From Alterirhizorhabdus solaris (GTDB lineage: Bacteria > Pseudomonadota > Alphaproteobacteria > Sphingomonadales > Sphingomonadaceae): a DNA stretch of 42,414 bases. The stretch covers positions 1 through 42,414 of the forward strand of contig NZ_VNIM01000029.1 in the NCBI RefSeq assembly GCF_007785815.1. The letters run 5' to 3'. The notes beneath the pieces are model-generated. The model made no database searches and was not told where the DNA came from. It saw only the letters and a program-made list of their open reading frames with translations. The stretch's first letter is position 1, and each line of letters begins with the position of its first letter. Position numbers and translations under genes: made by a program. Of this stretch, positions 23,973 through 33,413 are shown in pieces.

Positions 23973-26354
23973 ATGCCTTTCCTCATGCGGCGCCGCGTGC
24001 GCCTGTTGCTGATTTCCGGCACGGCCCTGATCGCGGCACCCGCATTGGCCGATGTCGTCCCGGCGCCCGATGCCATACAGCAGGCGGAAGCGGACAGCGG
24101 CTCGACCGGCGACATCCTCGTCACCGCCCGCCGCCGCGAGGAGAAGAGCCAGGACGTGCCGATCGCGATCAACGCGTTCGGCGCAGCGCAGATCGAGGCG
24201 ACGCGCACCTATAATCTGCGCGACCTGCAACAGCTGACGCCGAGCCTCGTCGTTACCAACACCAACCCGCGCAACACCAGCATCAATATTCGCGGCCTAG
24301 GCAACAATGTCGCGGTCTATAATGACGGGCTGGAGCCGGCGGTTGGCGTATATCTGGACGGCGTTTATCTCGCGCGGCCGGGGCAGACGGTGTTCGATCT
24401 CGCCGACCTGGAGCGGATCGAGGTGCTGCGCGGGCCACAGGGCACGCTGTTCGGCAAGAACACGTCCGCCGGCGCCGTGGTGGTGACGACCAAGTCGCCG
24501 ACGTTCGATCCGGAAGCGGGCGGCGACATCAGCTTCGGCAACCATGATTTCCGCCAGTTGCACGCCTACGCCTCGGGTCCGCTGACGGATACGCTGGCGG
24601 CGCGCCTGTTCGTCTCGAAGACGGATCGGGATGGCTTCACCTACAATCGCGCCGACGGCCGCTACAGGCAGAGCTACCACGATCTCGGCCTGCGCGGGCA
24701 GTTGCTCTACAAGCCGAACGAGGCGTTCCAGCTGCGCGTGATCGCCGATTACGGCCGCCAGCACGCCAACACCGCCGGATCGATCCTGACCGGCGCGATC
24801 CGTTCCTATGACAACGGTACAGTCTTCGCGAACAACTTCTACGATCGTGCCGCGCGGCTGGGCTATACGCCGGTGCCGGCGGATATCGGGCTGCGCACCA
24901 CCGATGCCGATGCCAACCCGCGCTATCGGATGAACCAGCACGGCATCGCCGCGACGGCGGATCTGGACGTCGGCGCCGCGACGCTCACCTCGGTGACGGC
25001 CTACCGCGCGTGGAACTGGTATCCGCACAATGACGGGGATTCCACCAGCCTCGATGCCGGCTCCGACTTCCACCAGAGCAACAACCAGCGCCAGTTCAGC
25101 CAGGAGTTGCGCGCAGCATCAAACGGTACGAACCGGATCGATTATGTCGCCGGCCTCTATTATCTGTATCAGTCGATCAAGGCGGAGGCGGTGAACAATT
25201 ACGGCACGCAGGCCGCCGGCTGGTTCCTGCCGCCAAGCACCGATCCGGTCGTCGGCGCCGCCGCGCTGAACGGCTACAGCATCATCAGCCATTCGCGGCC
25301 CGTCACCAACAGCTACGCCGCCTTCGCGCAGACGATCCTGCACGTCACCCCGACGATCGATCTCACCACCGGCCTGCGTTATACCTACGAGACGAAGCGT
25401 GGCTATTTCGATCAGGAAGCGACCGGCGCATCGCTGGCTGGCCTGACGACCGCACAGCAGGCGGCGGCACAGGCGATCCGCGCACGCTATGGCGTCGCCA
25501 ATTATTATGACGCGGAGACGAAGAAGGGCCGGCTGTCCGGGCAGGCGACCCTGTCGTGGAAGATCACGCCGCAGGTGCTTACCTACGCCACCTATGCGCG
25601 CGGCAACAAGTTCGGCGGGTTGAACCTTGCCAACATCACCACCACCGGCCCGTTCGCCGCCAACCCGGTGATCCAGCCCGAAACGATCGACAGCTACGAG
25701 GTGGGGCTGAAGACCAGCTGGTTGGGCGGCCGCATCACGGCCAACGTCGCCGGCTTCTGGACCGACGACAAGGGCTATCAGACGACCATCGTCGATCTGG
25801 ACCGCAACAGCTTCAGCTTCTTCGCCAACGCCGGCAAGGTGCGTACGCGCGGTTTCGAGGGGGATCTGCGGGTGGCCCCGGCGCGGTGGATCTCGCTCTA
25901 CGCGTCCGGCACCTATGACGATGCGCGTTATGTCTCCTACCCCAACTCGCCGTGCCCGATCGAGGTGACGGGCCAGACCCTGTGCGATCTGGGCGGCAGT
26001 CGCCTGCCGGGCGTGTCGAAATGGGCGGGGTCGGCCGGTGGCGAGCTGAAGGCGCCGGTCGGCACCCGCTTCGGCCATGACAGCGAGGTGTATCTGGGCG
26101 GCGACTACAGCTACCGCTCGAACTTCTACACCACCGCCAACGACAGCCGCTATTCGCTGATCCCGCATTACGACATCGTCAACCTGCGGGCCGGCGTACG
26201 CAGCGAGGACGGGCGCTTCGACGTGCAGGTGTGGGCGCGCAACCTGACGAACAAGGATTACTTCCTGTCGCTCTCGGCGGCCAATACCGGCGCAATCACC
26301 GGCACCCTGGGCGATCCCCGCACCTACGGCGTCACCCTTCGCACAAAGCTCTAA
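23973..26354 (+). CDS. TonB-dependent outer-membrane receptor
   Basis: The protein is 793 aa. A signal peptide (MPFLMRRRVRLLLISGTALI, cleaved near ALADVV) is followed by the TonB box region GDILVTARRREEKSQDVPIA, the plug domain (NTSINIRGLGNN, GVYLDGVYLARPGQ, RIEVLRGPQGTLFGKN) and a 22-strand beta barrel ending in YGVTLRTKL with the typical C-terminal amphipathic strand. It takes up a large or scarce substrate using TonB energy. Divergence from a sulfatase and formylglycine-generating enzyme suggests a sulfated or aromatic ester. The barrel resembles the sphingomonad catabolic receptor class, not siderophore or cobalamin receptors. A weak aggga ribosome site precedes the ATG. Confidence 0.92.
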   Translation: MPFLMRRRVRLLLISGTALIAAPALADVVPAPDAIQQAEADSGSTGDILVTARRREEKSQDVPIAINAFGAAQIEATRTYNLRDLQQLTPSLVVTNTNPRNTSINIRGLGNNVAVYNDGLEPAVGVYLDGVYLARPGQTVFDLADLERIEVLRGPQGTLFGKNTSAGAVVVTTKSPTFDPEAGGDISFGNHDFRQLHAYASGPLTDTLAARLFVSKTDRDGFTYNRADGRYRQSYHDLGLRGQLLYKPNEAFQLRVIADYGRQHANTAGSILTGAIRSYDNGTVFANNFYDRAARLGYTPVPADIGLRTTDADANPRYRMNQHGIAATADLDVGAATLTSVTAYRAWNWYPHNDGDSTSLDAGSDFHQSNNQRQFSQELRAASNGTNRIDYVAGLYYLYQSIKAEAVNNYGTQAAGWFLPPSTDPVVGAAALNGYSIISHSRPVTNSYAAFAQTILHVTPTIDLTTGLRYTYETKRGYFDQEATGASLAGLTTAQQAAAQAIRARYGVANYYDAETKKGRLSGQATLSWKITPQVLTYATYARGNKFGGLNLANITTTGPFAANPVIQPETIDSYEVGLKTSWLGGRITANVAGFWTDDKGYQTTIVDLDRNSFSFFANAGKVRTRGFEGDLRVAPARWISLYASGTYDDARYVSYPNSPCPIEVTGQTLCDLGGSRLPGVSKWAGSAGGELKAPVGTRFGHDSEVYLGGDYSYRSNFYTTANDSRYSLIPHYDIVNLRAGVRSEDGRFDVQVWARNLTNKDYFLSLSAANTGAITGTLGDPRTYGVTLRTKL

Positions 26355-26758
26355 TTCGTGATGTCGGGGCAGGCAGAACGCGACGCCGCCGGCTCACAAA
26401 TTCCGCTCGGTGAGATTCCGCAATCAGCGGTTCCCGCTCCGCCGCCCACGTATCGGCCGGGCGGGTGTCGTTAACCGTGGGGCACTGTTTTTGGCCGCAT
26501 AGATTCGCCGACTTTCGAGCCGCAGTCGGCGGTGACCTAGCGAGGATCGTGGCGCCTGCTGGGTTCTTGACGGGAGAACCTGGGCAAGCCTTGAAATGCT
26601 CACCTTGAACTTTTTCCGCCACAAACTCCCGGGCCGCTACCTCCCCCTACCGTTCAATTCCCGCAGGCTTTGAAACTGACCACGGGGTAAACCTGAACGA
26701 ACGACCAATTCCGGGGAGAGGTCAAGGCGGGCTGAACGTCCATAACTGGGTCAAGGCG
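26355..26758. other. Intergenic region without a supported gene
   Basis: About 400 bp lie between the tail-to-tail TonB receptor and hydrolase genes. Short minus-strand frames here have no domain and poor composition. A ctgaacgaacg motif at about 26692 also occurs near 30695 and may belong to a dispersed intergenic repeat. No clear terminator hairpin is seen. Confidence 0.4.
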
Positions 26759-27823
26759 TCACGGTTTCGCCCGTGCATCCAGCCAGGCACCGAGTACCGC
26801 GAAATAGGCTGGTGCATCTGGTGCGGCCTGCGTGGCAAACTGGGTGTCGAGCTGACGCGCGGGCGACACATCGAGCATCATGGCGTGATCTGCCCCGTCG
26901 ATGACACGCACGGTAGCCTTCGGGAATTCGGCAGCCCGCGTTCGCAGCGCGACTAGGGAGGGCGCGACTGGTACCCAGGGGTCCGCCTGGCCGAAGAGAA
27001 TGAGCGTCGGGACCTGTGAACCGGCCAGCGCACGCAATGGATCAGCCTCGATCTGCCGCTTCCATTCGGGGTCGTCGATGTTGCCCTTGAGCCAGAGCTT
27101 GTCGTACCAAGGCTCGCCCCGGACATCGGCCTCGGCTGCCGCAGCCTCGGCGCGGCTGCGTCGGCCCCGGGCATAATCATCGACAACAGTGCGTGCTCGG
27201 ATGGCGCGGTCGATCACCGCCTGTGGCTGTCCCGCAACACGCAGGATGTTGGCAACTGCAAAGTTCATCTGCACGTCGGCGCCAGCCATCGGAGCCGACA
27301 CGGCGATGGCAAAAGCGGCGCGCTGCTCCTTCCTGGCGGCAAGCAGTGTCAGCCACCCGCCCTGTGACAGACCCCAGAAACCAATACGCGCGGGATCGAT
27401 GCCTGGCTCGCGCGCAAGCCGCGCTAAGGCGGCCACCGCATCAGCCGCCAGCAGGTCAAAATTGCCGGGAGCCGCTCCGCCGCTGGTGGACTGGCCCGAG
27501 CCTCGCCGATCGTAGAGGAACAGGGCAATCTCAAGCCGCGGCAGGATTTGAACGAGGTGGCGGTAGAGTGGATCGGTGCGCAACGGCACCTGCGCACCAT
27601 GCAGCGCTATGATGGCCGCACGAGGCTGCCGGCCAGCGGGCAGAAAGAGGGTGCCAGCAAGGCGCGCGCCCTGATTCTCTACCGTGATCTCACGTCGCTC
27701 GACCATGACGTCCGACGGCACCGTCCACGGCACCTGCTCAACGGGCGCGGCATGACCGACTGCCGCGCGAACAAACATGGCGGCAACGCCCAACGCGACA
27801 GCCAATCTCGCCGTGACGATCAT
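26759..27823 (-). CDS. Exported alpha/beta hydrolase
   Basis: The 354-aa protein starts at ATG 27823 with a strong ctggagggagcagagg upstream. A signal peptide (TARLAVALGVAAMFVRAAVG, cleavage near GHAAPV) exports it. The alpha/beta-hydrolase fold is clear: oxyanion region AAIIALHGAQVP, FLYDRRGSGQS, nucleophile elbow GLSQGGW (Ser), acid in LFGQADPWVPV, and His in DGADHAMML. It belongs to the group of dienelactone-hydrolase/acyl-peptidase-like esterases and should cleave an ester or lactone in the periplasm. The long in-frame extension to 28000 has no ribosome site and was not used. It could act on the desulfated product of the neighbouring sulfatase. Confidence 0.88.
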   Translation of the reverse strand: MIVTARLAVALGVAAMFVRAAVGHAAPVEQVPWTVPSDVMVERREITVENQGARLAGTLFLPAGRQPRAAIIALHGAQVPLRTDPLYRHLVQILPRLEIALFLYDRRGSGQSTSGGAAPGNFDLLAADAVAALARLAREPGIDPARIGFWGLSQGGWLTLLAARKEQRAAFAIAVSAPMAGADVQMNFAVANILRVAGQPQAVIDRAIRARTVVDDYARGRRSRAEAAAAEADVRGEPWYDKLWLKGNIDDPEWKRQIEADPLRALAGSQVPTLILFGQADPWVPVAPSLVALRTRAAEFPKATVRVIDGADHAMMLDVSPARQLDTQFATQAAPDAPAYFAVLGAWLDARAKP

Positions 27824-28105
27824 CCTCTGCTCCCTCCAGCGCCAGCCGATGCTTGTAGGACGGTCTTCGCTGAAGATGAACAGCCGTCCGTTTCTGAGCG
27901 ACAGTTCCGGGTGGCTGAGTGACCGGGTGTGGGTCACCTCCGCCTTACCGCTCGCACCCCGAACCCGGTTGTTCAGGCTCGTGATCCGAACGGATGCCAC
28001 GCTTCGTGGAGAGCAAGGTTGGCCGCGTATGCTTGCCGCTAAAAGTCGTTGAAACCGGCAGCAGTTCGGATCAATCGGGATCGGTTGAAGAGCAACGGCT
28101 TGAAC

Positions 28106-28570
28106 CTACAGCCCTAGCGCCTCCAGCCCGGGATGATCCTCCGGGCGCCGGCCGAGTGGCCAGTGGAACAGCCGATCCTTCACGGCGATCGGGACATCGT
28201 TGATGCTGGCGATCCGGCGCGCCATCAGGCCATTGGGCGCGAACTCCCAATTCTCGTTGCCATAGGCGCGATACCAGTCGCCGGCTTCGTCATGCCATTC
28301 GTAGGCGAAGCGCACCGCAATCCGGTTGCCGTCGCGCGCCCAAAGCCCCTTGATGAGCCGATAGTCGTGCTCGCGCTGCCACTTCGTCGTCAGGAAGGCG
28401 ACGATGGCGTCCCGTCCCCGAAGAAAGTCGGAGCGGTTCCGCCACTGGCTGTCCGGGGTGTAGGCGAGCGCCACGCGCCCGGGATCGCGGCTGTTCCAGC
28501 CATCCTCGGCGGCGCGCACCTTTTGCAGCGCGGTCTCATGGGTGAAGGGCGGTAGGGGCGGTCGCGACAT
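28106..28570 (-). CDS. DUF1348 / NTF2-like family protein
   Basis: The 154-aa protein ([20 protein letters not shown]) matches the DUF1348 group of NTF2-like folds in overall pattern: [65 protein letters not shown] and [14 protein letters not shown], ending in RLFHWPLG. These cone-shaped proteins bind small hydrophobic ligands; their reaction is undefined. The ATG at 28570 follows aggatcg and lies 13 bp after the VOC gene stop, so it ends a three-gene operon. Confidence 0.88.
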   Translation of the reverse strand: MSRPPLPPFTHETALQKVRAAEDGWNSRDPGRVALAYTPDSQWRNRSDFLRGRDAIVAFLTTKWQREHDYRLIKGLWARDGNRIAVRFAYEWHDEAGDWYRAYGNENWEFAPNGLMARRIASINDVPIAVKDRLFHWPLGRRPEDHPGLEALGL

Positions 28571-28583
28571 CGGGTCGATCCTT

Positions 28584-28994
28584 TCAGGCAAAGGGAGTGG
28601 CAAATTCGAGGCGGATGCCGCCCGGAATGAAGACGAGGAAATGTCGCGTCGTCGATCCGGGCGCGATGGAGCCGGGCGGCGCATCGACCACCACCTCGGG
28701 ATGGGCGGTCACCGCGTCCCAAGCCGCCGCGAGCGCTGCATCGTCGGCGACCGAGAGCGAGAGATGGTGGAGCCCGATATTGGCACACCGGTCGAAGGCG
28801 CGGGCGGTCGGCGGGTCGGCGGCGCGCCACAGGGTCAGCAGGATCGCACCGTCCGAAACGAAGATCGAGGGATAATCGGGCACGCCGCCGACCTCCTCGA
28901 ACCCCAGCGTGCCGCAGAAGAAGCCGCGCGCCTGATCGAGGTCGGGCACGGTCAGGCCGATATGGTGGACGCCCCGTGTGAGTGTGGCGGTCAT
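28584..28994 (-). CDS. VOC-family protein (glyoxalase/dioxygenase fold)
   Basis: The 136-aa protein shows the paired beta-alpha-beta-beta-beta units of the vicinal-oxygen-chelate fold: [20 protein letters not shown] and [20 protein letters not shown], ending in [11 protein letters not shown] with the C-terminal Glu. His in HHIGLTV, His in HHLSL and Glu in LEFA are candidate metal ligands, so an active lyase, isomerase or dioxygenase is possible. Its ATG overlaps the stop of the upstream PNPOx gene (ATGA). The substrate is not deducible. Confidence 0.9.
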   Translation of the reverse strand: MTATLTRGVHHIGLTVPDLDQARGFFCGTLGFEEVGGVPDYPSIFVSDGAILLTLWRAADPPTARAFDRCANIGLHHLSLSVADDAALAAAWDAVTAHPEVVVDAPPGSIAPGSTTRHFLVFIPGGIRLEFATPFA

Positions 28995-29599
28995 GATGCT
29001 GTCCCTTCCAGTTCTGCGATGCGCGCGCGTAGCACCGCGATCTCGTCGATCAGCGGTTGAGAGGCGCTGCGCACCTCCGCCTCGGTGAACCGCGGGGTGA
29101 TATGTTGCGGGCAGTTCCAGTCGAAGCCGACGACGTCGATCAGGAAGCCGCGCTCCGGTTCGGCCGCGTAGCCGGGTGGCATCAGCGCGGCGATGACCGC
29201 GGGGTCGTCGCTCGCCTCGGCATGGCCGATGATCTTCAGGCGCCGGCGGTTCGGATAGGCCATCAGGAACAGCGCGATTCGGTCGTCAGCCGCGACATGC
29301 GCGGCGGAAAGATATTGCCGGTTGCCGCGATAGTCGGCGAACCCGATGCGATTGCTCTCGATGTGCCTTAAGAAGCCCGCCGGCCCGCCGCGATGCTGGA
29401 CATAGGGCCAGCCATGCTCGGAAATGCTCGCCATGTATAAACTGTCGCGGGCGGCGATGAAATCCAGTTCCCGCGCCGTCAACGCGTCCAGCGGCCCCGC
29501 GCCGGCTTCCATTCGGGCATAGGATGCGCGCGAGCCCGCGGCCGCCTGCATCGCGCGGGCACGGGGGCCGAAAAGCGCGCGGAGATAGGTCTGTGCCAT
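28991..29599 (-). CDS. Pyridoxamine-5'-phosphate-oxidase-family flavoprotein
   Basis: The 202-aa protein (MAQTYLRALFGPRARAMQ) has the split-barrel FMN-binding fold: FIAARDSLYMASISEHGWPYVQHRGG in overlapping segments, FLRHIESNRIGFADYRGNRQY, and DRIALFLMAYPNRRRLKIIGHA, followed by a C-terminal helix. It matches the PNPOx-like group found with VOC and NTF2 genes, which is probably a general oxidoreductase and not a vitamin B6 enzyme. ATG 29599 is used; ATG 29611 adds four residues and neither has a strong ribosome site. It is the first gene of the operon PNPOx-VOC-DUF1348 and is divergent from a LysR regulator 76 bp away. Confidence 0.88.
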   Translation of the reverse strand: MAQTYLRALFGPRARAMQAAAGSRASYARMEAGAGPLDALTARELDFIAARDSLYMASISEHGWPYVQHRGGPAGFLRHIESNRIGFADYRGNRQYLSAAHVAADDRIALFLMAYPNRRRLKIIGHAEASDDPAVIAALMPPGYAAEPERGFLIDVVGFDWNCPQHITPRFTEAEVRSASQPLIDEIAVLRARIAELEGTAS

Positions 29600-29675
29600 G
29601 GCCGGCAACATGGCGCGTTGCCGTAACCATGATAATTCGCGATCAACGGCATTCACTATTGCGCATCGAGGAATG

Positions 29676-30569
29676 ATGGATCGCTTCGAAAGCCTGTCCG
29701 TGTTCGTCGCGGTGGCCGAACAGCGCGGCTTCGCGGCGGCGGCACGCGCGCTGAACCTGTCGCCGCCCGCGGTCACGCGCGCGGTCGCGGCGCTCGAGCG
29801 GCATCTGGGCGTGACGCTCTTCCATCGCTCGACGCGGGCGGTGTCGATGACCGACGACGGGGCGGTCCTGCTCGACAGGGCGCGGCGGATACTGGCGGAA
29901 CTGCGCGAGGCGGAGCAGATCGCGATGGGCAGTCGATCGGTCCCACGGGGACTGCTCTATGTGACCGCGCCGGTCATGTTCGGGCGGCTGCATGTGCTGC
30001 CAGTCATCAACACGTTGCTGGCAAGCCATGCGGGCCTCAGCGCCCGCATGATGCTGCTCGACCGCAATGTCCGCATCGTCGAGGAGGGCGTGGACGTCGC
30101 AGTGCGGATCGGGGCGCTTGCCGACAGCAGCTTGCGCAGCGTGACGATCAGCTCGGTGCGGCAGACCATCGTCGCCAGCCCGGCCTATCTGGCCGAGCAT
30201 GGCGTGCCCCGCGATCCCGCCGATCTGGCCGGCCATCGGTGCATCATGGGCAGCGGCGTGCGCGCGGGCAGCGGATGGCCGTTCGGTCCGCGCGCCGAGA
30301 AGGCGGCCGGGCTGGTGCCCCGCCTTTCCATCAACGGCATCGACGCGATCCTCGCCGCCACCGAGGCGGGGGGGGGGCTGGCCAACGTGCTGAGCTACCA
30401 CTCCGCTGCACAGATCGCCAGCGGGCGACTGGTCGAGGTGCTGGCGGATCACGCCCCGCCCGCCATGCCGGTCAGCCTGCTCTACGACCCCGGTCGGGCG
30501 ACGATGCCCGCGGTGCGCGTGTTCATCGACGCGATGCGCGAACGTGGCCGGCGGGGGGGATGGGCCTGA
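29676..30569 (+). CDS. LysR-family transcriptional regulator
   Basis: The 297-aa protein has the LysR winged helix-turn-helix at the start (FESLSVFVAVAEQRGFAAAA, RALNLSPPAVTRAVAALERH, LGVTLFHRSTRAVSMTDDGA) and a periplasmic-binding-like effector domain from about residue 90. It belongs to the group typified by YafC/DsdC-like 'VFVAVAE.gsF' regulators. ATG 29676 lies four bases after gagg; ATG 29673 is adjacent. It is divergent from the PNPOx operon with a short shared control region (29600-29675), the classical LysR arrangement, so it very probably controls that operon. Confidence 0.93.
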   Translation: MDRFESLSVFVAVAEQRGFAAAARALNLSPPAVTRAVAALERHLGVTLFHRSTRAVSMTDDGAVLLDRARRILAELREAEQIAMGSRSVPRGLLYVTAPVMFGRLHVLPVINTLLASHAGLSARMMLLDRNVRIVEEGVDVAVRIGALADSSLRSVTISSVRQTIVASPAYLAEHGVPRDPADLAGHRCIMGSGVRAGSGWPFGPRAEKAAGLVPRLSINGIDAILAATEAGGGLANVLSYHSAAQIASGRLVEVLADHAPPAMPVSLLYDPGRATMPAVRVFIDAMRERGRRGGWA

Positions 30570-30610
30570 GCGGGACTGCCGGACGAGTTGTTTACGGCCA
30601 AGGCTCAACA

Positions 30611-30649
30611 GCTCCGGTTTTCATTGTTCCTTTAGGTGAAAATCGGAGC
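30611..30649. terminator. Hairpin after LysR gene
   Basis: The arms gctccggttttca (30611-30623) and tgaaaatcggagc (30637-30649) pair over 13 positions with one G-T, around a 13-base loop. It lies about 40 bp after the LysR stop. There is no downstream T-run, so a terminator role is plausible but unproven; it could also be an operator for the amidohydrolase gene. Confidence 0.4.
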
Positions 30650-30884
30650 GCAGACCGGCGGCGTTTGCCCATCGATCGAGGAGTCGCCGACGCCTGAACG
30701 AACGGCAAATGTCTGGGTGGCGAAAGCGGCTCGGCAATGTCGCTTTCTGGGTCCCTAACGCTGTTGGATTTAGCCCGGCCGCACTCTCGAGCACGGCCCA
30801 CCGCCCGGCATCTTTGTAGAACAGCCGTTGCGCTGGGGGACGCGGCTCGCCAAGCTGCCCGCATTCTAATGGGGGTCACACAGA

Positions 30885-32942
30885 ATGCGCCGCCCGATGC
30901 TTGCGTCCTTGCTTGCCGCCCCCGCGTCGATCACCGCCGCATCGATCGCCATGGCCACGCCGGCGACGAAGGAGCAGCTGATGGTGCCGCCAGCCGGCGC
31001 GCGCCACTACACGATCAGTTCGACTGCGGGCAAACATGGCGATGTCTGGTCGTGGACGATGCCGGACAAGCGCCTGGCCTACCGCATGTCCATGTCCCTG
31101 CGCGGCTGGGTCACGGAAACGGATGAGTTATTGACGGCCGGCGCCGACCAGCGGCCGACCGCCATCGCCATCCGCGGCTTCACCGATTCGGGCGATGCGA
31201 CCGAGGAGTTCACCGTCGACCCCACCGGCGTGGCCCACTGGAAGACCGCGGTGGATGCCGGATCGGCGCCGTTCGCCGGCAAACGCTACAACCCTTATGG
31301 CGGGCCGATGCTCGCCATGGAGCGAGACGTTGAGGCGCTCGTCGTGGCTGGCGGCAAGGGTATCGATCTGCTGCCGACGGGCCACGCCAGCATCGCAATC
31401 GGCGCACCCGTACAGATCACCGGGCCGCAGGGGCCGAAGACCGTCAGGCTCGCCTTCATCCGGGGCTACGGCTTCGCGCCCGTGCCGATCTGGCTGGATG
31501 GGGACAACCGCTTCTTCGGCAATGTCGGCGACATATCGCTGCTGCCCGAGGGCTACGAGATCGCCGGCCCCAAGCTGAAAGACATCCAGGATCAGGCGAC
31601 TGCCGCCATGGTGCGCGATGTGGCGCATGGCTTTCTGAAGCCCGCCAACCGCACGCCGACGCTGGTCGATCATGTGCTGATGTTCGATTCGGTCGCGGGT
31701 AAATATCTGCCGGACCGGGCGGTGCTGATCGCCGATGGCAAGGTTGTGGTAGTGGGCGCGGGCGGCACGATCAAGCCGCCGGCCGGTGCCACCACGATCG
31801 ACGGACGCGGCAAGACGCTGACGCCCGGACTGTGGGATTCGCATCGCCACGTCGGCGGGGACGACTGGAACCTGCTACAGAACGTCGCCACCGGCATGAC
31901 CAACTATCGCAGCCCCGGCTCGCAGATCGAGGACGCCCTCAGCATCTACAAGCGCCGCGCCGCCGGTGATCTGCTGGCGCCGGACGGCAAGGTTTCGGTC
32001 ATCATCGATCGCAAGGATCCGTTGGCCGCGCAGGGCGCGCTCACCGTGTCGTCGGCGGCGGAGGCGATCGCGGCGGTGGACAGGATCAAGGCGGCGGGCC
32101 TGTGGGGGGTGAAGTTCTACACCTCGATGAACCCGGCGTGGATCGCTCCGGCGGCCGCTGAGGCGCACAAGCTCGACCTGCACGTTCATGGCCACGTGCC
32201 CGCCGGGATGCGTCCGCTGGATGCCGTACGGGCGGGCTATGACGAGGTGACGCACATCAACTTCATCATGATGCAGGCGATGCCGCAGGACGTGGTGGAC
32301 AAGGCCAATACCGCCGCCCGCCTCGAAGGCCCGGCGAGATACGCCAAGGATGTCGATCTCGACGCCCCGGCGATGAAGGCCTTCTACGCGGAACTGGCGA
32401 AGCGGCACACGATCATCGACCCGACCCTCACCGTGTTCGAGCCGCTGATGATTTCGGACGGCAGCACGGTCGCGCCGGAATATGCGCCATTCGTCGCGAT
32501 CGCACCGCCAGCGGTCGCGCGTAGCTGGAAGATCGCCGGCTACCCTCTGTTCGGCGGCCTGACGCGCGAGGACTTTCGCAAGAGCTTCGCCAAGATGGTA
32601 GGGCTCGTCGGCCGGCTGCATCAGGCCGGCGTGCCGATCGTCGCCGGCACTGACGGCTACGGACTGGAACTGGTCCGCGAGCTCGAACTCTACCAGCAGG
32701 CTGGCCTCAGCAACGCCGAGGCACTGCAGACCGCGACGATCATTCCCGCGCGGATGACCGGGATGGCCGATCGCACCGGATCGATCGCGCCCGGCAAGAC
32801 GGCGGACATCATCCTCGTCGACGGCGACGTCTCACGCGACCTCACCAACCTGCGCCATGTCGATACCGTCTTTCTGGATGGCTACCGCCTCGGCGGAGAC
32901 GCGCTGCGCCAGGCAAGCGGGCTCGGCGGGATGCCGCGATAA
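30885..32942 (+). CDS. Exported amidohydrolase-superfamily enzyme
   Basis: The 685-aa protein has an N-terminal signal peptide (LASLLAAPASITAASIAMAT), a beta-rich N-terminal region of about 250 residues, then an amidohydrolase domain: FDSVAGKYLPDRAVLIADGK, GRGKTLTPGLWDSHRHVGGD with the first metal-binding His pair, WGVKFYTSM with the candidate carboxylated Lys, LHVHGHVPAGM, DEVTHINF, VAGTDGYG with the catalytic Asp, and the closing GSIAPGKTADIILVDGD. The metal site reads D-S-H-R-H where many relatives have D-x-H-x-H, which is the same spacing. It should hydrolyse an amide, ester or cyclic bond in the periplasm. It is a single-gene unit, preceded by a 315-bp region with the hairpin at 30611. 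Confidence 0.9.
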   Translation: MRRPMLASLLAAPASITAASIAMATPATKEQLMVPPAGARHYTISSTAGKHGDVWSWTMPDKRLAYRMSMSLRGWVTETDELLTAGADQRPTAIAIRGFTDSGDATEEFTVDPTGVAHWKTAVDAGSAPFAGKRYNPYGGPMLAMERDVEALVVAGGKGIDLLPTGHASIAIGAPVQITGPQGPKTVRLAFIRGYGFAPVPIWLDGDNRFFGNVGDISLLPEGYEIAGPKLKDIQDQATAAMVRDVAHGFLKPANRTPTLVDHVLMFDSVAGKYLPDRAVLIADGKVVVVGAGGTIKPPAGATTIDGRGKTLTPGLWDSHRHVGGDDWNLLQNVATGMTNYRSPGSQIEDALSIYKRRAAGDLLAPDGKVSVIIDRKDPLAAQGALTVSSAAEAIAAVDRIKAAGLWGVKFYTSMNPAWIAPAAAEAHKLDLHVHGHVPAGMRPLDAVRAGYDEVTHINFIMMQAMPQDVVDKANTAARLEGPARYAKDVDLDAPAMKAFYAELAKRHTIIDPTLTVFEPLMISDGSTVAPEYAPFVAIAPPAVARSWKIAGYPLFGGLTREDFRKSFAKMVGLVGRLHQAGVPIVAGTDGYGLELVRELELYQQAGLSNAEALQTATIIPARMTGMADRTGSIAPGKTADIILVDGDVSRDLTNLRHVDTVFLDGYRLGGDALRQASGLGGMPR

Positions 32943-33413
32943 AGCGCTGCGGCGAGAGCAAATTATCCGATGCCCGAGGGGATCGAGCGAGCGGAGGCGC
33001 GGCTACCCAAGTTGGTTCGTTGCGGCGGCCTTACTCCGGGTCAGGCCCAGGTACGGTTCGATACGACCCAGAGCGCGCAATCTTGAAAAACCGGCACGAC
33101 ATCGAGCATCTCGTGCGCATCCGCGCCTAGCGTAGATGAGCGCCGCGAACGCGGTCGTGAAACGGTTGACAGGTTGGCGCTAAGTCCCCCCCGGGCGCCA
33201 CGCACCACAGCCAAGAGTTTCGTCGACCGTGGCTAACATGCCGCCCCGATAAGCACGTCGATCGTCCAGGCCCGTCCATGAGATCCTGTTGACCTGACGG
33301 GCTCTTTTCCATATTCCTCCATCGCGTTTCGGTGCTACAAACGCGTTACGAACGAAACCTAGGCGCCTAGCTAAGTTGTTGATTATACTTGAGAGTTTTT
33401 CCCGCAGACCCTT

